A stretch of DNA of 64,000 nt from Rehmannia glutinosa (Eukaryota > Streptophyta > Magnoliopsida > Lamiales > Orobanchaceae): contig JABTTQ020001780.1 in assembly GCA_016081115.2 (NCBI GenBank), positions 372,001-436,000 of the forward strand, written 5' to 3'. Within the stretch, counting starts at the first letter, position 1, and each line of letters opens with the position of its first letter. The translations under genes were made by a program, and so were the position numbers. The notes below the pieces were generated by a model that was not told where the DNA came from, made no database searches, and saw nothing but the letters and a program-made list of their open reading frames with translations. Below, piece after piece: positions 1 to 11,030 of the stretch.

Positions 1-840
1 ACTTTAAAACCATTTTCAGATTTAGACCATAATCTGTACTCTTTAGCCCCATCAGGGTATCCCCAAAAAACACATTTTAAAAATCTTGGATCAAGTTTGT
101 CAACCTTTTGGTGGACAAAGGCTGAACAGCCAAAAATTTTTAAATTTGAAAAGTCCACGAGCTTGCGGATCAAACTTGTTCGGGATATTTCCTTTCAAAG
201 GTACATATGGTGATCTATTAATCACATAAGCAAAATGCATGAACAACTTCACCCAGGAGAACTTTTTGGAAAGTCCGGATATACTTAACATACTTCTCAC
301 CCTTTCCAAAAGAGTTCTATTCATCCTCTCAAAGAACACCATTTCTTTGAGGGGTGTAAGCCTTGAACTTGTGTCTTACAATACCCGAATCAACACAAAG
401 TTGATCCATGAGTTAGTTACAAAATTCCAACCCATTATCGGTTCTCAAATACTTAATCTTTTTTTCCATCGATTTTCTATCATGGTTTTCCAATTTTGAA
501 GTTTTTCAAAAACATCAGACTTGTTTTTCATAAGAAATACAAACACTTTTCTTGAAAAATTATCAATCATAGATAGAAAATACCTATTCCCACCATGGGT
601 GGGAAACGGCAGAGGCCCCAAACATCGGCATGTAAGTATTCAAGTATATCAGTACAGGTAGATTGTTTTGGATAAGAGGAAGTAGGGAAGCTAACTCTTT
701 GTTGTTTACCATAAATGCATGAGTCACAGAAGGGCACACAAGTAAGTTTATCATTACCAAAACAGCCTTCTTTATGCAACAATTCAAGACCTTTAGAACT
801 TATATGACCAAACCTTTTATACCAAAGTTCGGTTTGTCAT
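1..840 (-). pseudogene. copia pol fragment: pre-integrase and integrase (runs off the left edge)
   Basis: Read on the minus strand, broken frames show a Ty1/copia pre-integrase zinc region (cysteine pair CDSCIYGKQQ near 680-720) and an integrase core. The core has the 'MIDNFSRKVFVF' segment near 540-580, the 'TPQRNGV' segment near 390-340 and 'MNRTLLERVRSML' near 320-280, which matches the region after the catalytic Glu in copia integrases. Several stops and frame changes interrupt it, so it cannot make a functional integrase. It continues the gag-protease ORF at 841-1884, and reverse transcriptase would lie left of the window. That this is copia integrase is secure; the lineage is not resolved. 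Confidence 0.8.
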
Positions 841-1884
841 TCACGAGTTCACATTGGTCATAGATTTCACATTGTTCACAAAATTTTGCATGCGAAAATC
901 AAAGATAGCAAACATACAAATTCCTTTTTCTTTCGCTTTAGCAATAACAAGGGAACCTTTCATGATTTTCATCAAGCCCTTACCCCATCTTCCCTCATAC
1001 CCATCATGCTCAAGCATAGCACAGGAGATCAAGTTGTTAGACAGATCAGGAACATGACTTACATCATTTAGAGTCAAAACAAAACCAGAATCAAGTTTCA
1101 AACACACAGTACCAATACCAATCACTTGACATTTTTTATCATTAGCCATGGAAACAGATCCATTTTGCACAGAAGCATAGGAGGCAAACAAGTGTTTAAA
1201 TGGTGTCATGTGAAATGTGCAAGCAGAATCAATAAGCCAATCATTTTCACTGAAAGAATTTGAAGGCACAACATTCACAGAATCATGCAATTCATGCACC
1301 ATAAACACATCACCCATATGATCATTGCCAGTTGTCAAGTTCACAGAATCATTGGTTTGGTTCTTGTTATTCTGATTGTTGTTTTGATTATTGTTCTGGC
1401 TATTCCTGGGTTTAGTACATTCTTTTATGTAATGGCCATGTTCACCACAGTTATAACACTTCTTATTGTTCTTAGACCTAGAACTAGACCTCCTTCTGTT
1501 TTTGCTTCTCTTTCTACTAGAGTTTCTGTTATTGTTATTCCCATTTCTCTTATTCTGAGGTCTACCCCTGACATGCATAACCTTCCCTGACCCCTGTTCA
1601 TTCCCCTTAGATATCTTCAAATCTAATTCCTTACTCTTAAGGCCATTAATCACAGTATCAAGGGTAATAGAGTCTCTACCATACTTAATGGCAGATTTCA
1701 CATCAGCATATGAATCAGGGATGGCATTTAGCAACACAATAGGGGTATAATCATTAATGTTTTTATCACCAGTCAACTTGATGTCTTGTGTCAATTTTGT
1801 AAAAACATCAAGGTTTTCATCCATATCCTTTGTCAAATCAAGTTTGAATCTAAAAAACTTTTCAAGTAGGAACAGTTTTTGCAC
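841..1884 (-). pseudogene. copia gag-protease ORF, N-terminally truncated
   Basis: A 347-residue open frame on the minus strand. It contains a gag helical region, an Asn/Arg/Ser-rich basic stretch, a CCHC zinc knuckle (CYNCGEHGHYIKEC) and then an aspartic protease start (WLIDSACTFHMTP, where DSA stands for the usual D-S/T-G/A). The annotated start is not a natural one: the frame begins in mid-gag where a partial LTR of another family (1885-2241) abuts it, so about the first third of Gag is missing. The protease runs into the broken integrase at 1-840. Together they are the internal region of a dead Ty1/copia element, probably Tork/Ale-like, though the lineage is a guess. Confidence 0.8.
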
Positions 1885-2241
1885 AACTTTCAGTGCGGGT
1901 TGCCTATAAGGGGGCGACAGGTTGACCTCAAAACAGAGGAGTTGTCCAATTTGTGTTGAAAATAAACTTCAAGAAATACTCCGAAAAAATAGTAAAAACA
2001 TTTTAGACCAATCGGGAGTATTAGGACAACATTTAGAAACATAGTTTGGATGTAAAAACCCATTGATACAAAATCATTAAATGTGTTGTCCAATTTTTGT
2101 CGAAAATAAAACTTGAAGAAATACTCCGGAAAATATTAAAACCATTTTAAATCATTTAGGAGTATTTGGACAACCTTTAAAACCATTGTTTTGGTATAAC
2201 AACAAAATCATCAAAATCATGATAAAACCATTTATCAAACA
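1885..2241 (-). mobile_element. partial LTR of the SIRE-like copia family, lodged in older gag
   Basis: It matches the U3 part of the LTRs at 34921-36209 and 42098-43397: the 'GTGCGGGTTGCC' block, then 'AACTTCAAGAAATACTCC' and 'GGAGTATTTGGACAAC', ending in 'TTTATCAAACA' like their 'TTTATCTAACA'. Here the 'AAATACTCC...GGAGTATTT' unit occurs twice (from about 1937 and 2083), where the full LTRs have it once. The TATA-containing part is missing and no target duplication is visible, so this is a truncated insertion or a recombination scar. Confidence 0.75.
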
Positions 2242-2703
2242 TACAACACAAAGTTAGGTATCACAATTATCAAATAGAACAGCAGAAGCAACAAGTAGGT
2301 GGACCACACAGAGTCCAATGACAACAGAAAAATAAGAGGCAAATAATGGACACACAGAGTCCAAAGCACAAAGCAAAGTAAGAAAGAAAGGCACACAGGA
2401 CCACACAGAGTCCAAGAAACCCAAAATCAACAGAAAGAGTTCAAAACTAGATGGATTCCCTTCGCACCTTAGGATTCCACTGCACTCAAGACACAGGGTC
2501 AAGAGGCTAATGCTTAGGGTCTCCCTAAACTAAGTACTGACTGAAAATAAATGAGAGGGAAAGGGAATAGAGAATCTTACAACCAGGAGCCTGTCCTGGG
2601 TTCTCACCACAACTAAATTCACCAGGGAGCCAATAGATCACCAAGAAGCTCAAGAACCAGAAGCACCAACCCACCACGAGGCAGATAGGTGTTCTGATAC
2701 AAC
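2242..2703 (-). other. copia 5' leader and probable primer-binding site
   Basis: Non-coding leader between gag and LTR with repeated 'CACACAGAGTCCAA' motifs. On the minus strand 2701-2690 reads TGTATCAGAACA, which fits a decayed initiator-Met tRNA primer site (TGGTATCAGAGC) two bases inside the LTR edge at 2704. Confidence 0.5.
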
Positions 2704-3480
2704 TATTGGGTATCTATCTGCCTCAATAGATCGATACACGTAGTACCGAAAGAACAAATTACAGACTCGAGAATCCTATTATACAAATTTGTACTCTAGA
2801 CTGAATTTGCAGAAATGAAAAATACAAAAGATGAACTAAAAGTAAAAGAAGTATAACACAAAATATAAAGGGATAAAACCCTGAGATCCGAATATTGAAA
2901 TTATTCAGCTCAGGACTAGTTTTTCCCAAACCACAAAGTTGTCACCAGAGATTCAACCAGAGAACCAAGAAATGGCACCCAAACAGCCAAGCCAACAATA
3001 GCCCTCAAGAACCCAAAGTGTTTGAACCCTCGAAACCCAGAAAACCTTAGAAAACCCCTCGAACCACCCAAACCCTAATCTCACTCAGAAAATAGGAAAT
3101 CAGTCCACAAAGAAGGTGAACTAGTTAGATAACACTTAGATCTAACACAAACACCCCAGAATTACACAGAAATCCAACAAGGTGGTGAGATTTCTAGAGA
3201 GAGAGATATCGAAGAACTCAGAGAAGGATCGAGAGAGAAGAGAGAGAAAATCACAGAGAGATAATGAATTAGGGTTCAGGGTTAGGGGTTTTTATAGGGT
3301 TAATGAACGAACCAGATCACAAGGCAAAGATGGACGGTCGGGATTAAAGGTGAGGATTCGCGGACAAACTTAGGATCCCCGATCCAGGATCAAGGCCCGA
3401 GTTCATAGGCGGGTCAAACCCATTGGGCTTGTTGCATATTAGGCTGCTGATTTGAGCCTAGGAATATTTATTAATGGATC
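2704..3480 (-). mobile_element. probable 5' LTR of the left-hand copia element
   Basis: It begins next to the primer-binding site and holds a minus-strand TATA-like TATAAAAA at 3296-3289. The sequence is rich in 'CCCTAA/AACCC' and 'GAGAGA' tracts. The right end is uncertain; a terminal 'CATACA' at 3477-3485 is one candidate. The partner 3' LTR lies outside the window, so the boundary cannot be confirmed. Confidence 0.45.
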
Positions 3481-3528
3481 ATACAAAATGGGCCAATTAA
3501 TACAATAATATGCAATTGAAAAAAGGCA

Positions 3529-3683
3529 GGTCTCTTGTGAGACCGTCTCATGGATCCACATCCGTGAGACGGAGCTCCAATTAACCAAACCCAAAAAGAC
3601 ACAACCCTAAATTTAAAAACAAGGCAAAAAAAAATCAGCAGCCATCGTTTTACGTGTTCTCTCTCTCTCTCTCTTGTTCTCTG

Positions 3684-3731
<48 letters not shown>

Positions 3732-5185
3732 TCTCTCCATCTCTACTTTGGAGAAGAAGCCATTCTATGCCACACAATCTCCATCTCGATCTCGCGAAGT
3801 TTGTGTCTCTCTCCATCTATATTTCCGAACAACACAATCGTTGGGGTGCCAATCGTGGGGGTGCCAAGCCACAACACATATTCTTCTACTATCCCTTGTC
3901 TTCACTGTTAATTAACGAATCGATATGTTTTCTATCAATACAAATCAAGATGCTGTAGGTAATGTCAAGAAGTGAATGTCAAACTCACATCGAAGGAGTT
4001 CATGTTAAAGATTATTAATCTACGATTGTTTTAGTAGTTATTTTTGTATAAGGATTATGTTCATTCTGTTAGTGAGATTGTTTCTCCATAAAAAGATAGT
4101 CATTCAATTCTCAGTATTAACACTTCAATACTTTTGTAATAAAAAATGATACTTTTATGCTGAAAAACATACTTTTGGACTGAAAAGTGATACTTCACAA
4201 CTGAAGACAAATAATTGTAATTGCAATATTTTGTTAAAACAAGGTAATACTTTTAATTCAAAAAGTGATGACATTAATACGAAAAAGATACTTTTAATGG
4301 AAAAGTCATGCCTAAAACGTGATACTTTTGTAATAAAAAAATACTTTTAGAGCGAAAATTGATACTTTTCAGCCAAAGAGAACTACTGATACTTGCAACC
4401 TTTTTTTTTTAATAAAGAATGGGATACTTTTATGAACAGAAACGATACTTGTAAACCGAAATGTGATACTTTCAACAGGAAGGAAATAGTGATACAATAT
4501 TTTTTAATAATAAGGTGATACTTTTATATAGAAATCAATACTTTTTAACCGAAAAATGATACTTTCCGAATTACAACAAATAGTAATACTTGCAGTATTT
4601 TGTTGCAATAGATGCGTATAATAAGGGGTTAGCTAGACCATGGAAAGGAAAAAGATGGTAATACTTTTAATTTAAAAAGTGATACTTTTACGATGACAAA
4701 TGATACTTTTAACAAGCTTGTATTGGGTACCTTACGCAAGGTTTGCCTTTTACACTAATTTGATTTGGAAAAAATCTTCTTTGTCTTTTGAACATTCACC
4801 ATGGTTACCGACGTAGTGAAGAAAGGTGAGAACAAGATTCGATTTTCTGTAAAATTCTATATATATTTAACTTTCGGAAAAACTCAAATAACAAAAGTTC
4901 CAGCAAATCTCCAATCGAACTCTACAATGGCGACAATCTAAACTGTAGAGTTTGAGAGGGAGAGATAGAGAAACATAAATCGACATTTGAGAGAGAGAGA
5001 GATAGAGAGAGAAAGAAAGTAAAGTAGTAATCAAGTGATATACATAGTAAAGTGCAATGTTCAAAACAAAGAAAACTATGTTATTTACAAAATTGTCACC
5101 GCCCACTTTGCAATATCACTAGCGGGTTTGGTAGTAGATCCGTCTCACAGATTTAGATCCGTGAGACCGTCTAACATAAATTATT
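3529..5185. mobile_element. non-autonomous TIR element with internal 'gatactttt' repeats
   Basis: The ends at about 3534-3582 and 5135-5175 are imperfect inverted repeats built on 'GTGAGACCGTCTCA..GGATC..GTGAGACGG'. The middle (about 3960-4720) is a degenerate array of 'TGATACTTTTAA' units 15-40 bp apart. A direct repeat 'ATTGAAAAAA(A)GGC' flanks both sides (about 3516-3528 and 5190-5203), longer than a normal target duplication. No transposase is visible. A structurally similar element lies at 33731-43545. Superfamily not assigned. Confidence 0.5.
3658..3740. repeat. CT/GA microsatellite
   Basis: Interrupted (CT)n with a pure run at about 3689-3728. Open frames across it are low-complexity Ser/Leu or Arg/Glu repeats and are not genes. 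Confidence 0.95.
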
Positions 5186-5562
5186 GTGATTGAAAAAAAG
5201 GCTAAGTATGCTAAAAACTAGAGAGAGAAAGTATCTAAATGCGTAAAAACTTTGAGTGACGTAAAAATTTTTGCAGTCAAAAGCCGGCAGATTTCTCAAA
5301 CTCTATGGGCCCGTTTGTATTTTGGTACATGCAAATGTCCACTGTGAAGATGTACACAATTTTCCCTTCTTTCTCAAAAGGCTTGGAAAAAATATCTTAA
5401 TTTCCACACGCGCGTTGTAGTTAAAATGCACATTTAGTGGCTACGACAGTTACGGCGGTTTTGGTTATTCATTGATAGTTGACACTCAAATTTCAGTTCC
5501 TCTTTTTCTCATCATGGAAGTTCTTTTGACAAAATTAATATTTCAACTTTCAATAATAATAA
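5186..5562. other. intergenic, no gene seen
   Basis: AT-rich DNA between two transposon remnants; I see no coding or RNA signal. Confidence 0.6.
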
Positions 5563-5823
5563 GGTATAATTACAAATACAACTTACCAGTTTCGCCTAAC
5601 TACAAAACAAATAATAATAAATTATCTTTCAAAATTACCGATCAAAAAAAAAAATTATCTTTCAAAATTTCAAATGATTTATATTTACCAAATAAATACA
5701 CCCCTAATGAGTGTGGGAATTGTAAAATAAAAAAATTTGTCAATGATGTATTTTTAATTCAAAAAGATTACTGGATTTTTCATAATTAGGCTAAATATGA
5801 GGGGTAATTTTTTGTAATTGTCC
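5563..5823. mobile_element. short MITE
   Basis: The left end 'GGTATAATTACAAATA..' and the right end, read on the other strand 'GGACAATTACAAAAAA..', form inverted termini that continue into matching 'GCCTAA(C/T)TAC' blocks. The same outer sequence bounds the element at 33731-43545, so they appear to be one family. Target duplication not resolved. Confidence 0.55.
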
Positions 5824-6184
5824 TTAAATATTTTAGATTCAATAACCAAACATTTTTTTTTGCATGGTTTCACAATATTTTTTCAGTAAGTTTACATTTA
5901 CTAATTGAACTTAACTAATATTAAACCCTCTCCCCTCAAAGAAAAAAGAAAAAGAAAAAGAAAAAGAAAAGAGAATTATCTCCGTGTTTTAGCCGTATAA
6001 TGTACAACTAAGAAAATCTAAGGTGGGGTCAAACATAATTTTCTCTTTACCCAGGAGGATGGTTCGCACGTCGTGACCCGTCAACAACGACCAAGGTGCG
6101 TCACATCCCGTCCATGTTTACCTTGGCGCGGCAAAGAATGAGGCCGGGGCTTGTCTCCCGAGATAGTAAAGCGCAGGAAGTTAT

Positions 6185-6185
<1 letters not shown>

Positions 6186-6215
<30 letters not shown>
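6186..6215. repeat. poly(A) run of 30
   Basis: Uninterrupted A30. It could be the tail of a retroposed sequence, but I see no flanking duplication. Confidence 0.95.
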
Positions 6216-6217
<2 letters not shown>

Positions 6218-6333
6218 GGGCTGGGCCTTCGTGGGTGGTTCGTATTATTCTGGAAGCGTGGCCCGTTGCCGTACCAGCATATTTTAAAAATATTGGTCAA
6301 CCACAAATCCGCGTCCTTGTAACTTACAATAAC

Positions 6334-6341
6334 TATATATA
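6334..6341 (+). promoter_or_regulatory. TATA box of the CML gene
   Basis: TATATATA 261 bases upstream of the start codon, in the sequence 'CTATATATACCC' typical of plant core promoters. A second candidate, 'CCATATATAC', is at 6452-6461. The first implies a 5' leader of about 230 nt. Confidence 0.5.
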
Positions 6342-6594
6342 CCCAAGCAACATTGAAATCAATCATTCTTCACTTCACGATTAAACCAACTCAATTCTTT
6401 TCGCATCACCTCTCAACATTTCTATTTATCCCTTTAAGCTTAAACCTCTCACCATATATACTTGAGACACATCCAAATTATATTCAAGTTTTCGCGCGCA
6501 GATTTTATTAGTCTCTAAAAATTAATTTCACATTTAGTTTTCAGTTTAGTCTGTGATTGAGATCGTCTGTTAATTTGTAGTGTATTTAGTTTCA

Positions 6595-7020
6595 ATGGAG
6601 AGATACGAGCAGTACGAGAGAGTTTTCAACCACTTCGATTCAAACGGAGATGGCAAAATATGTCCGGCGGAGCTACGGCAGTGCGTGGGCTCGATCGGCG
6701 GCGAGATGACGGGGGAAGAGGCGGAGGCAGCGGTGGCGCTGATGGATTCTGACGGAGATGGATTATTGTGTTTGGATGATTTCGTGAGAATAGTAGAAGG
6801 AGCTGGAGAAGAAGAGAAGGCGAGCGATTTGAAAGCGGCGTTCAAAATGTACGAAATGGAGGGAAGTGGGTGCATTACACCCAAGAGCTTGAGAAGAATG
6901 CTTAGTAGATTGGGAGAGAGGAGGACCGTTGATGACTGCAAGTATATGATAGCTCGTTTTGATCTTAATGGGGATGGTGTTCTCAATTTCGATGAGTTTA
7001 AGATCATGATGTCGTGTTAA
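6595..7020 (+). CDS. calmodulin-like protein, CML38/CML39 type
   Basis: A 141-residue EF-hand calcium sensor encoded by one intact exon. Four EF-hand positions are visible. Loop 1 (DSNGDGKICPAE) is canonical. Loop 2 (DSDGDGLLCLDD) has Asp in place of Glu at position 12. Loop 3 (EMEGSGCITPKS) has lost the acidic ligands and should not bind calcium. Loop 4 (DLNGDGVLNFDE) is canonical. The degenerate third hand followed by 'CITPKSLRRML' is characteristic of the Arabidopsis CML37/38/39 group, which are stress-induced, wound-linked calcium sensors. The ATG at 6595 is chosen because the frame upstream has only a GTG. It lacks the long N-terminal extension of Arabidopsis CML38. The protein should be soluble, in cytosol or nucleus. 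A clean frame and coding-like composition support a functional gene. Confidence 0.93.
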   Translation: MERYEQYERVFNHFDSNGDGKICPAELRQCVGSIGGEMTGEEAEAAVALMDSDGDGLLCLDDFVRIVEGAGEEEKASDLKAAFKMYEMEGSGCITPKSLRRMLSRLGERRTVDDCKYMIARFDLNGDGVLNFDEFKIMMSC

Positions 7021-8113
7021 TTAAATGATGATTCTTAGCTTTAATTTTTCTCGGCTATTTCGGCCTGTACAAATAATATTGTATTATTGGATTCATTGCC
7101 ATTTTTTCATACGATCTTCTTTTGTTTTACATTTTTTAATACTTAAATTATCAGAATTAAACTTGACGAAGAACAGTGTATAAACATTATTTTATCTGAT
7201 AGATTACAAAATTAAACTTGTTAATATTTTATCTTTTTTTTTAAACATGGATTTGGCCACATTACATAACTTGCATGGACCATCAACTTAAGTTGGGAAC
7301 CGACCTAAATGAAGAAATGCTATAACACCTTCTGTAGTATTGTGGGAAAGCAGAAGAGATGCATGGCTGCTTATAGCTACGTACGCAAGGCAGGAAATGA
7401 GAATTAGGGGACGAGATTTTTTTTAGGCGGGCAAAATTTCAATATTTAATAATTATATATACAAACTTTTATTAATTATAAAAAGAATTTGAAGTTGAGG
7501 GGTGATGCGGGCGGAAGCAACGAATAAAAGTAATACAAAACTTCACGAAAAAACTTAAATTTCAATGAAAAGAGATAAAGCTAAAATTTTAATATCAATA
7601 CAACCATCTAAAAATAATAGCAAAGCAACTATTTATGATATTAAACTCATGTCTTAATAAATTAAAACTCATAACTTAATTATGAGACATTAAATAAACT
7701 AAAAACACTACTAAAAACAAACAAATCACTTCATAAAATATAAGATATTGTAAAATAATAGAAAATAAAAAAGCACGATATATGTAATACTCGTGTCCCA
7801 TTAATTGGGAATAAAATTAGTGTTAAATTAGGGTTGGATTAGAACCAATTTTGGGAATGATTTAAAATTTTCGAAACCCTAACTTCCCTAATTTTGAGGA
7901 TTTAATTTTTGATTCAATTTCAAGAATAAATGAAAGTCAATTTTTACAAAAAGGGAAATCAAATCAAATCATGTTAATAAGAGAACGAAATCAAATATGC
8001 ATTTACGGCATGTAAATCAAGTATTTTTGGCAATATCATACAATATATTCTTTGAATCCTGGCCTATTAATTAATTCAAAGCCTCTGTTGATATACCACA
8101 TGCAGCCACAAAT
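7021..8113. other. CML 3' flank and AT-rich intergenic DNA
   Basis: About the first 80-100 bases are likely the CML 3' UTR. The rest is very AT-rich with no convincing coding, RNA or transposon boundary signal. Confidence 0.6.
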
Positions 8114-8650
8114 TTGGAGAGTCCTAGACTTAACATGGACGAATATAGGGGTGTCACAGATCAATTGGTGACTGAAAATGTTAATCCTATTCGAACAATG
8201 GTTACTTATAAACATCCTACATGTGCGACTGCTATTATATCACATGATTCAGTTATTTCTGCCACTTTGGATGGAAAGGGCAAGGAGGATCTCGACGAGC
8301 AATGATAGAAGTTTCCACAAGCCTGCCTCTAAATGATTACGTTTTACATTCTAATGAGCCTTCAGAGAGTTTTCAAGCAATGGCGACTGCAGCTCGAAAG
8401 AGATGGTCTGATATGGCAGAAGAAGAGGAATAAGAAAAATTGGAAGCTTTAAAGACAAAGATAGGTGATCCCTCCACCACTCCGTTTGTCTTTCCCTCAT
8501 GTGATTTTCAGAAGCTATGAAGTCTATGGCAATTGTGGCTCGTGGATCCTGGGCCGACATTCCACAGGCTACATTAGACCATCAAGAAGATACTCGAGCA
8601 CGTGCTAAAAAAATAACTAACTATGCCATTCGAAAATTTTCTAGAAATAG
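8114..8650 (+). pseudogene. decayed coding fragment, second copy at 63219-63640
   Basis: A frame from 8114 to 8305 is followed after a frame change by 'SLPLNDYVLHSNEPSE', a segment with 'RKRWSDMAEEEE' near 8400, then stops. The same order appears at 63270-63620 ('SLPFNDYVLSSNDPSE', 'KRWSDMADEEDQ', then 'GSWA.I'), and nucleotide similarity continues through 'CAAGCACGTGC'-like sequence to about 8650. I do not recognise the family. A similar 'SKRWADYADEV' motif occurs in the adjacent LINE sequence, so LINE ORF1 tail sequence is one possibility. Confidence 0.5.
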
Positions 8651-9900
8651 AATGTCCCGTGTCTGCGAAGAGGTCCGTATAGAATGAAATAATATGATTT
8701 CCAAGAATAGCCGGATCATCCGAATAAATACCATCGACCATCAGACCATGTATCCCCGATCGTCCATTCTGAATCTGACAACAGTGATGAAAAAATGCCG
8801 TGTTGCGATCCCCATCCTTTAACCAAGCCGAGCGGGCTTTCTGCTGAAGAAATTTGGAGTGCATTAACAATGTTTGAGACAACGCATATTGAGCATCAAG
8901 TTCCATGTCATGGCGCGCCTCAGTGAAGCCCTCGGACTCAATATTTGCCTGAATCTGATGAACTAACTCCATCTGCCTATCCACCTGATGGTTAACTTCC
9001 CCAAAGACGTCCTTATTCCAAACTTTAATAGTCAGTCGCAACCTCTTGAGTTTCCACATGACACGCTTCAGAGGGTTGGGCGACGCACACGGGAGTGCCT
9101 AAGAGGCCTTAACAATGTCCTGGAAAGAATCATGCTGAATCCACATGCGCTGAAAATGAAATGGAACCGGACCCTTGGTAATGGAAGATGAACAAGAGAC
9201 CAAAATGGGGTGGTGATCAGAGCCGATGTGAGGAAGAACTAAGCCCTTAACAAATTGCCAAAAAGATAAAAATGGACAAGTTGCTAGGGCTCGATCCAAC
9301 TTAGCCTGAAGGAGGGATAGAGGCCTTTGGGGGGAGCACCAAGTAAATGAATTCCCTATAGTCGGTGCCGCAAATAAACCAGCATCCTCCAAAAAGTACC
9401 TGAAGTCCTGACAAGAGGCTTGGGATAAAATACCACTGCCAGAGCGCTCATGATGTCCCAATACAACGTTAAAATCCCCCAAGCGAGCAAAGAAATCAAG
9501 AAGACCCAAAATTTTCAACTCCAACCAAAGCGCACGCCGAGCAATATGATCACACAAACCATGAGCAAAACCAATATAGAAAACCATATAACCAAATTGA
9601 ACTTGCAAAATAATACATTGAGAGGAAGACCAAACCTGACTCTGGACCGTAATGCTAGCATCGCAGAAGACCAAAATATCCGGACGTCCATTAGACCTGA
9701 AGTTCTGATCCACGAACCTCAAGCCCAAACTATTCCAGTAAGAATCCAAAATCGATGAAATATTCACTTTAGGCTCACAAATAGCCAAAATGGAAGGTTT
9801 ATGTTTATGACATAACGCCTTAAGAACATGACGAGACGCAATGTTCTCAATCCCCCGGATGTTCCAGAAGATGCTATTGATTGAGACGAAGGAAGGGGTG
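8574..9900 (-). pseudogene. LINE (L1-like) ORF2: endonuclease and pre-RT linker, RT missing
   Basis: On the minus strand an APE-type endonuclease begins near 9900 with 'FWNIRGIENIASRH' and shows the expected motif order: N in WNIRG, E in CEPK, the GDFNVV motif (near 9410) and SDHHPIL (near 9215). It is followed by the linker typical of plant L1 ORF2 ('WNKDVFGEV', 'QKARSAWLKDGDRNTAFFHH', 9059-8650). The sequence then stops being LINE-like near 8650, so the reverse transcriptase core is absent. LINEs usually lose the 5' end; losing the 3' side here points to a later deletion or to capture of a fragment. There is no poly(A) at the truncated end. Confidence 0.85.
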
Positions 9901-10143
9901 GTGTCTGTGATGACCTCACAGTAAAAATAGGAGTGTGGTGTGCTGCAGAATCTGACGACTGCGAATTAGCCACTTCATCTGCATAATCTGCCCATCTCTT
10001 TGAAGCTGCAAATTCTAACTCATTCGGCCCTGGGCGAGCTGGCTCAATAGTAACGCCATGAATTGCTGGTGAAGGACCCGTAGTAACACTCTGGATTAAT
10101 CTGGATTTAGCCGAGTCTAGGGAGCTATCCCAGAAGGCACGAC

Positions 10144-10833
10144 TCAGAGTCCGAATAGGCTTCTCCAACGGATGCTGAACCGTAAGAGGCAGAATAATGG
10201 GGAGGGGCTGGAGCTGGAAGAAGAGGCCTTGGGAACCGATTCCGTTGCTGGATAAGTGGACTGAGAGTCTGTCGACGGCTGATCGGGGGTGTTATCTGAA
10301 GCAAGAGCCTCAAGACGACAAGAAGCCGTCGAGTGTCCCGTAATGTTACACCTGGAACAAAACTCAGGGAGTTTCTCATATGTGACTGACACAAAGGAGC
10401 AGTGTCCAATACGTTCCACCATGATGTGGTCCTCCAAATCTGCATTAGCATCATTAAGCATACCATTTGGTCCATTTCCAAAATTTTCATCATGAACGGC
10501 GGGTTGCACCCTTGAAGAAGAGGCATCATGGCTAGAGGAAGGGCGTGATACGCCCGTGAGCTTCTCCAAAAAACTACGGATGGAAGCCAATTCACTCTCT
10601 AAACGCTCCTCAATAGTATTCATACGGTCGCATAGCTTTTTAACATCAATAGATTGAGTGGCTTTAGACTTCAAACCCGAAGAACAATAGAAAGTCACCT
10701 CAGATCCAAATCCGTATGATTTGCCTATCTTATTGTTCCCTCGATTGGCCTCATAAAAGAGAACAAATTCATCCAGTTCAGTTTCACCTTGTGATATTTT
10801 ACTTTTCTTCAACTTCTCATAAGAACCTTGCAC
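10144..10833 (-). pseudogene. chimeric frame: En/Spm-like transposase tail fused to LINE ORF1 zinc knuckle
   Basis: A 229-codon open frame (alternative start). Its first ~75 residues ('QGETELDEFVLFYE', 'KSYGFGSEVTF') resemble the C-terminal region of plant Ptta/En/Spm transposases. The middle has 'MNTIEERLESELASIRSFLEK', coiled-coil-like. From about residue 125 it reads as plant LINE ORF1 ('DHIMVERIGHCSFVSVTYEKLP', then CCHC-type 'CSRCNITGHSTASC'). The LINE continues downstream as the endonuclease at 9900-9099. The join is near 10480-10560. It is a fusion inside a mobile element, not a host gene. Confidence 0.65.
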
Positions 10834-10925
10834 ACAAAATACAAAATGTGCAAGAGATAAAATTAAATAATATGAAATTTATGAGACATAAAAAGATATT
10901 ATGAAACCAAACATGAGATACTTAC

Positions 10926-11030
10926 GTAAAAGATTTTAGCTTTAGAATTCGTCCACTTGCCAGTTTTCTCGTCATAGTTTAGCTTATGATACACCTCGGG
11001 TATGGTGGCTTCCCTCCCCAACTCCAATCC
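10926..11030 (-). pseudogene. En/Spm (Ptta)-like transposase exon
   Basis: An exactly 105-base exon on the minus strand, bounded by 'CTTTTAG' acceptor and 'GTAAGT' donor. It encodes 35 residues including 'GREATIPEVYHKLNYDEKTG', matching the 'GREPT..E.F..TH....G.W.D' motif of the plant En/Spm transposase family. It joins toward 10830, where the family motif continues; the phase of that join is not clean. Confidence 0.65.

Noticed and set aside
3471..3958. Several open frames over the CT repeat
   Set aside because: Low-complexity translation of a microsatellite.
7706..7720. CACTACTAAAAACA as the missing CACTA terminus
   Set aside because: Only loosely like CACTACAAGAAAAC, with no subterminal repeats beside it.
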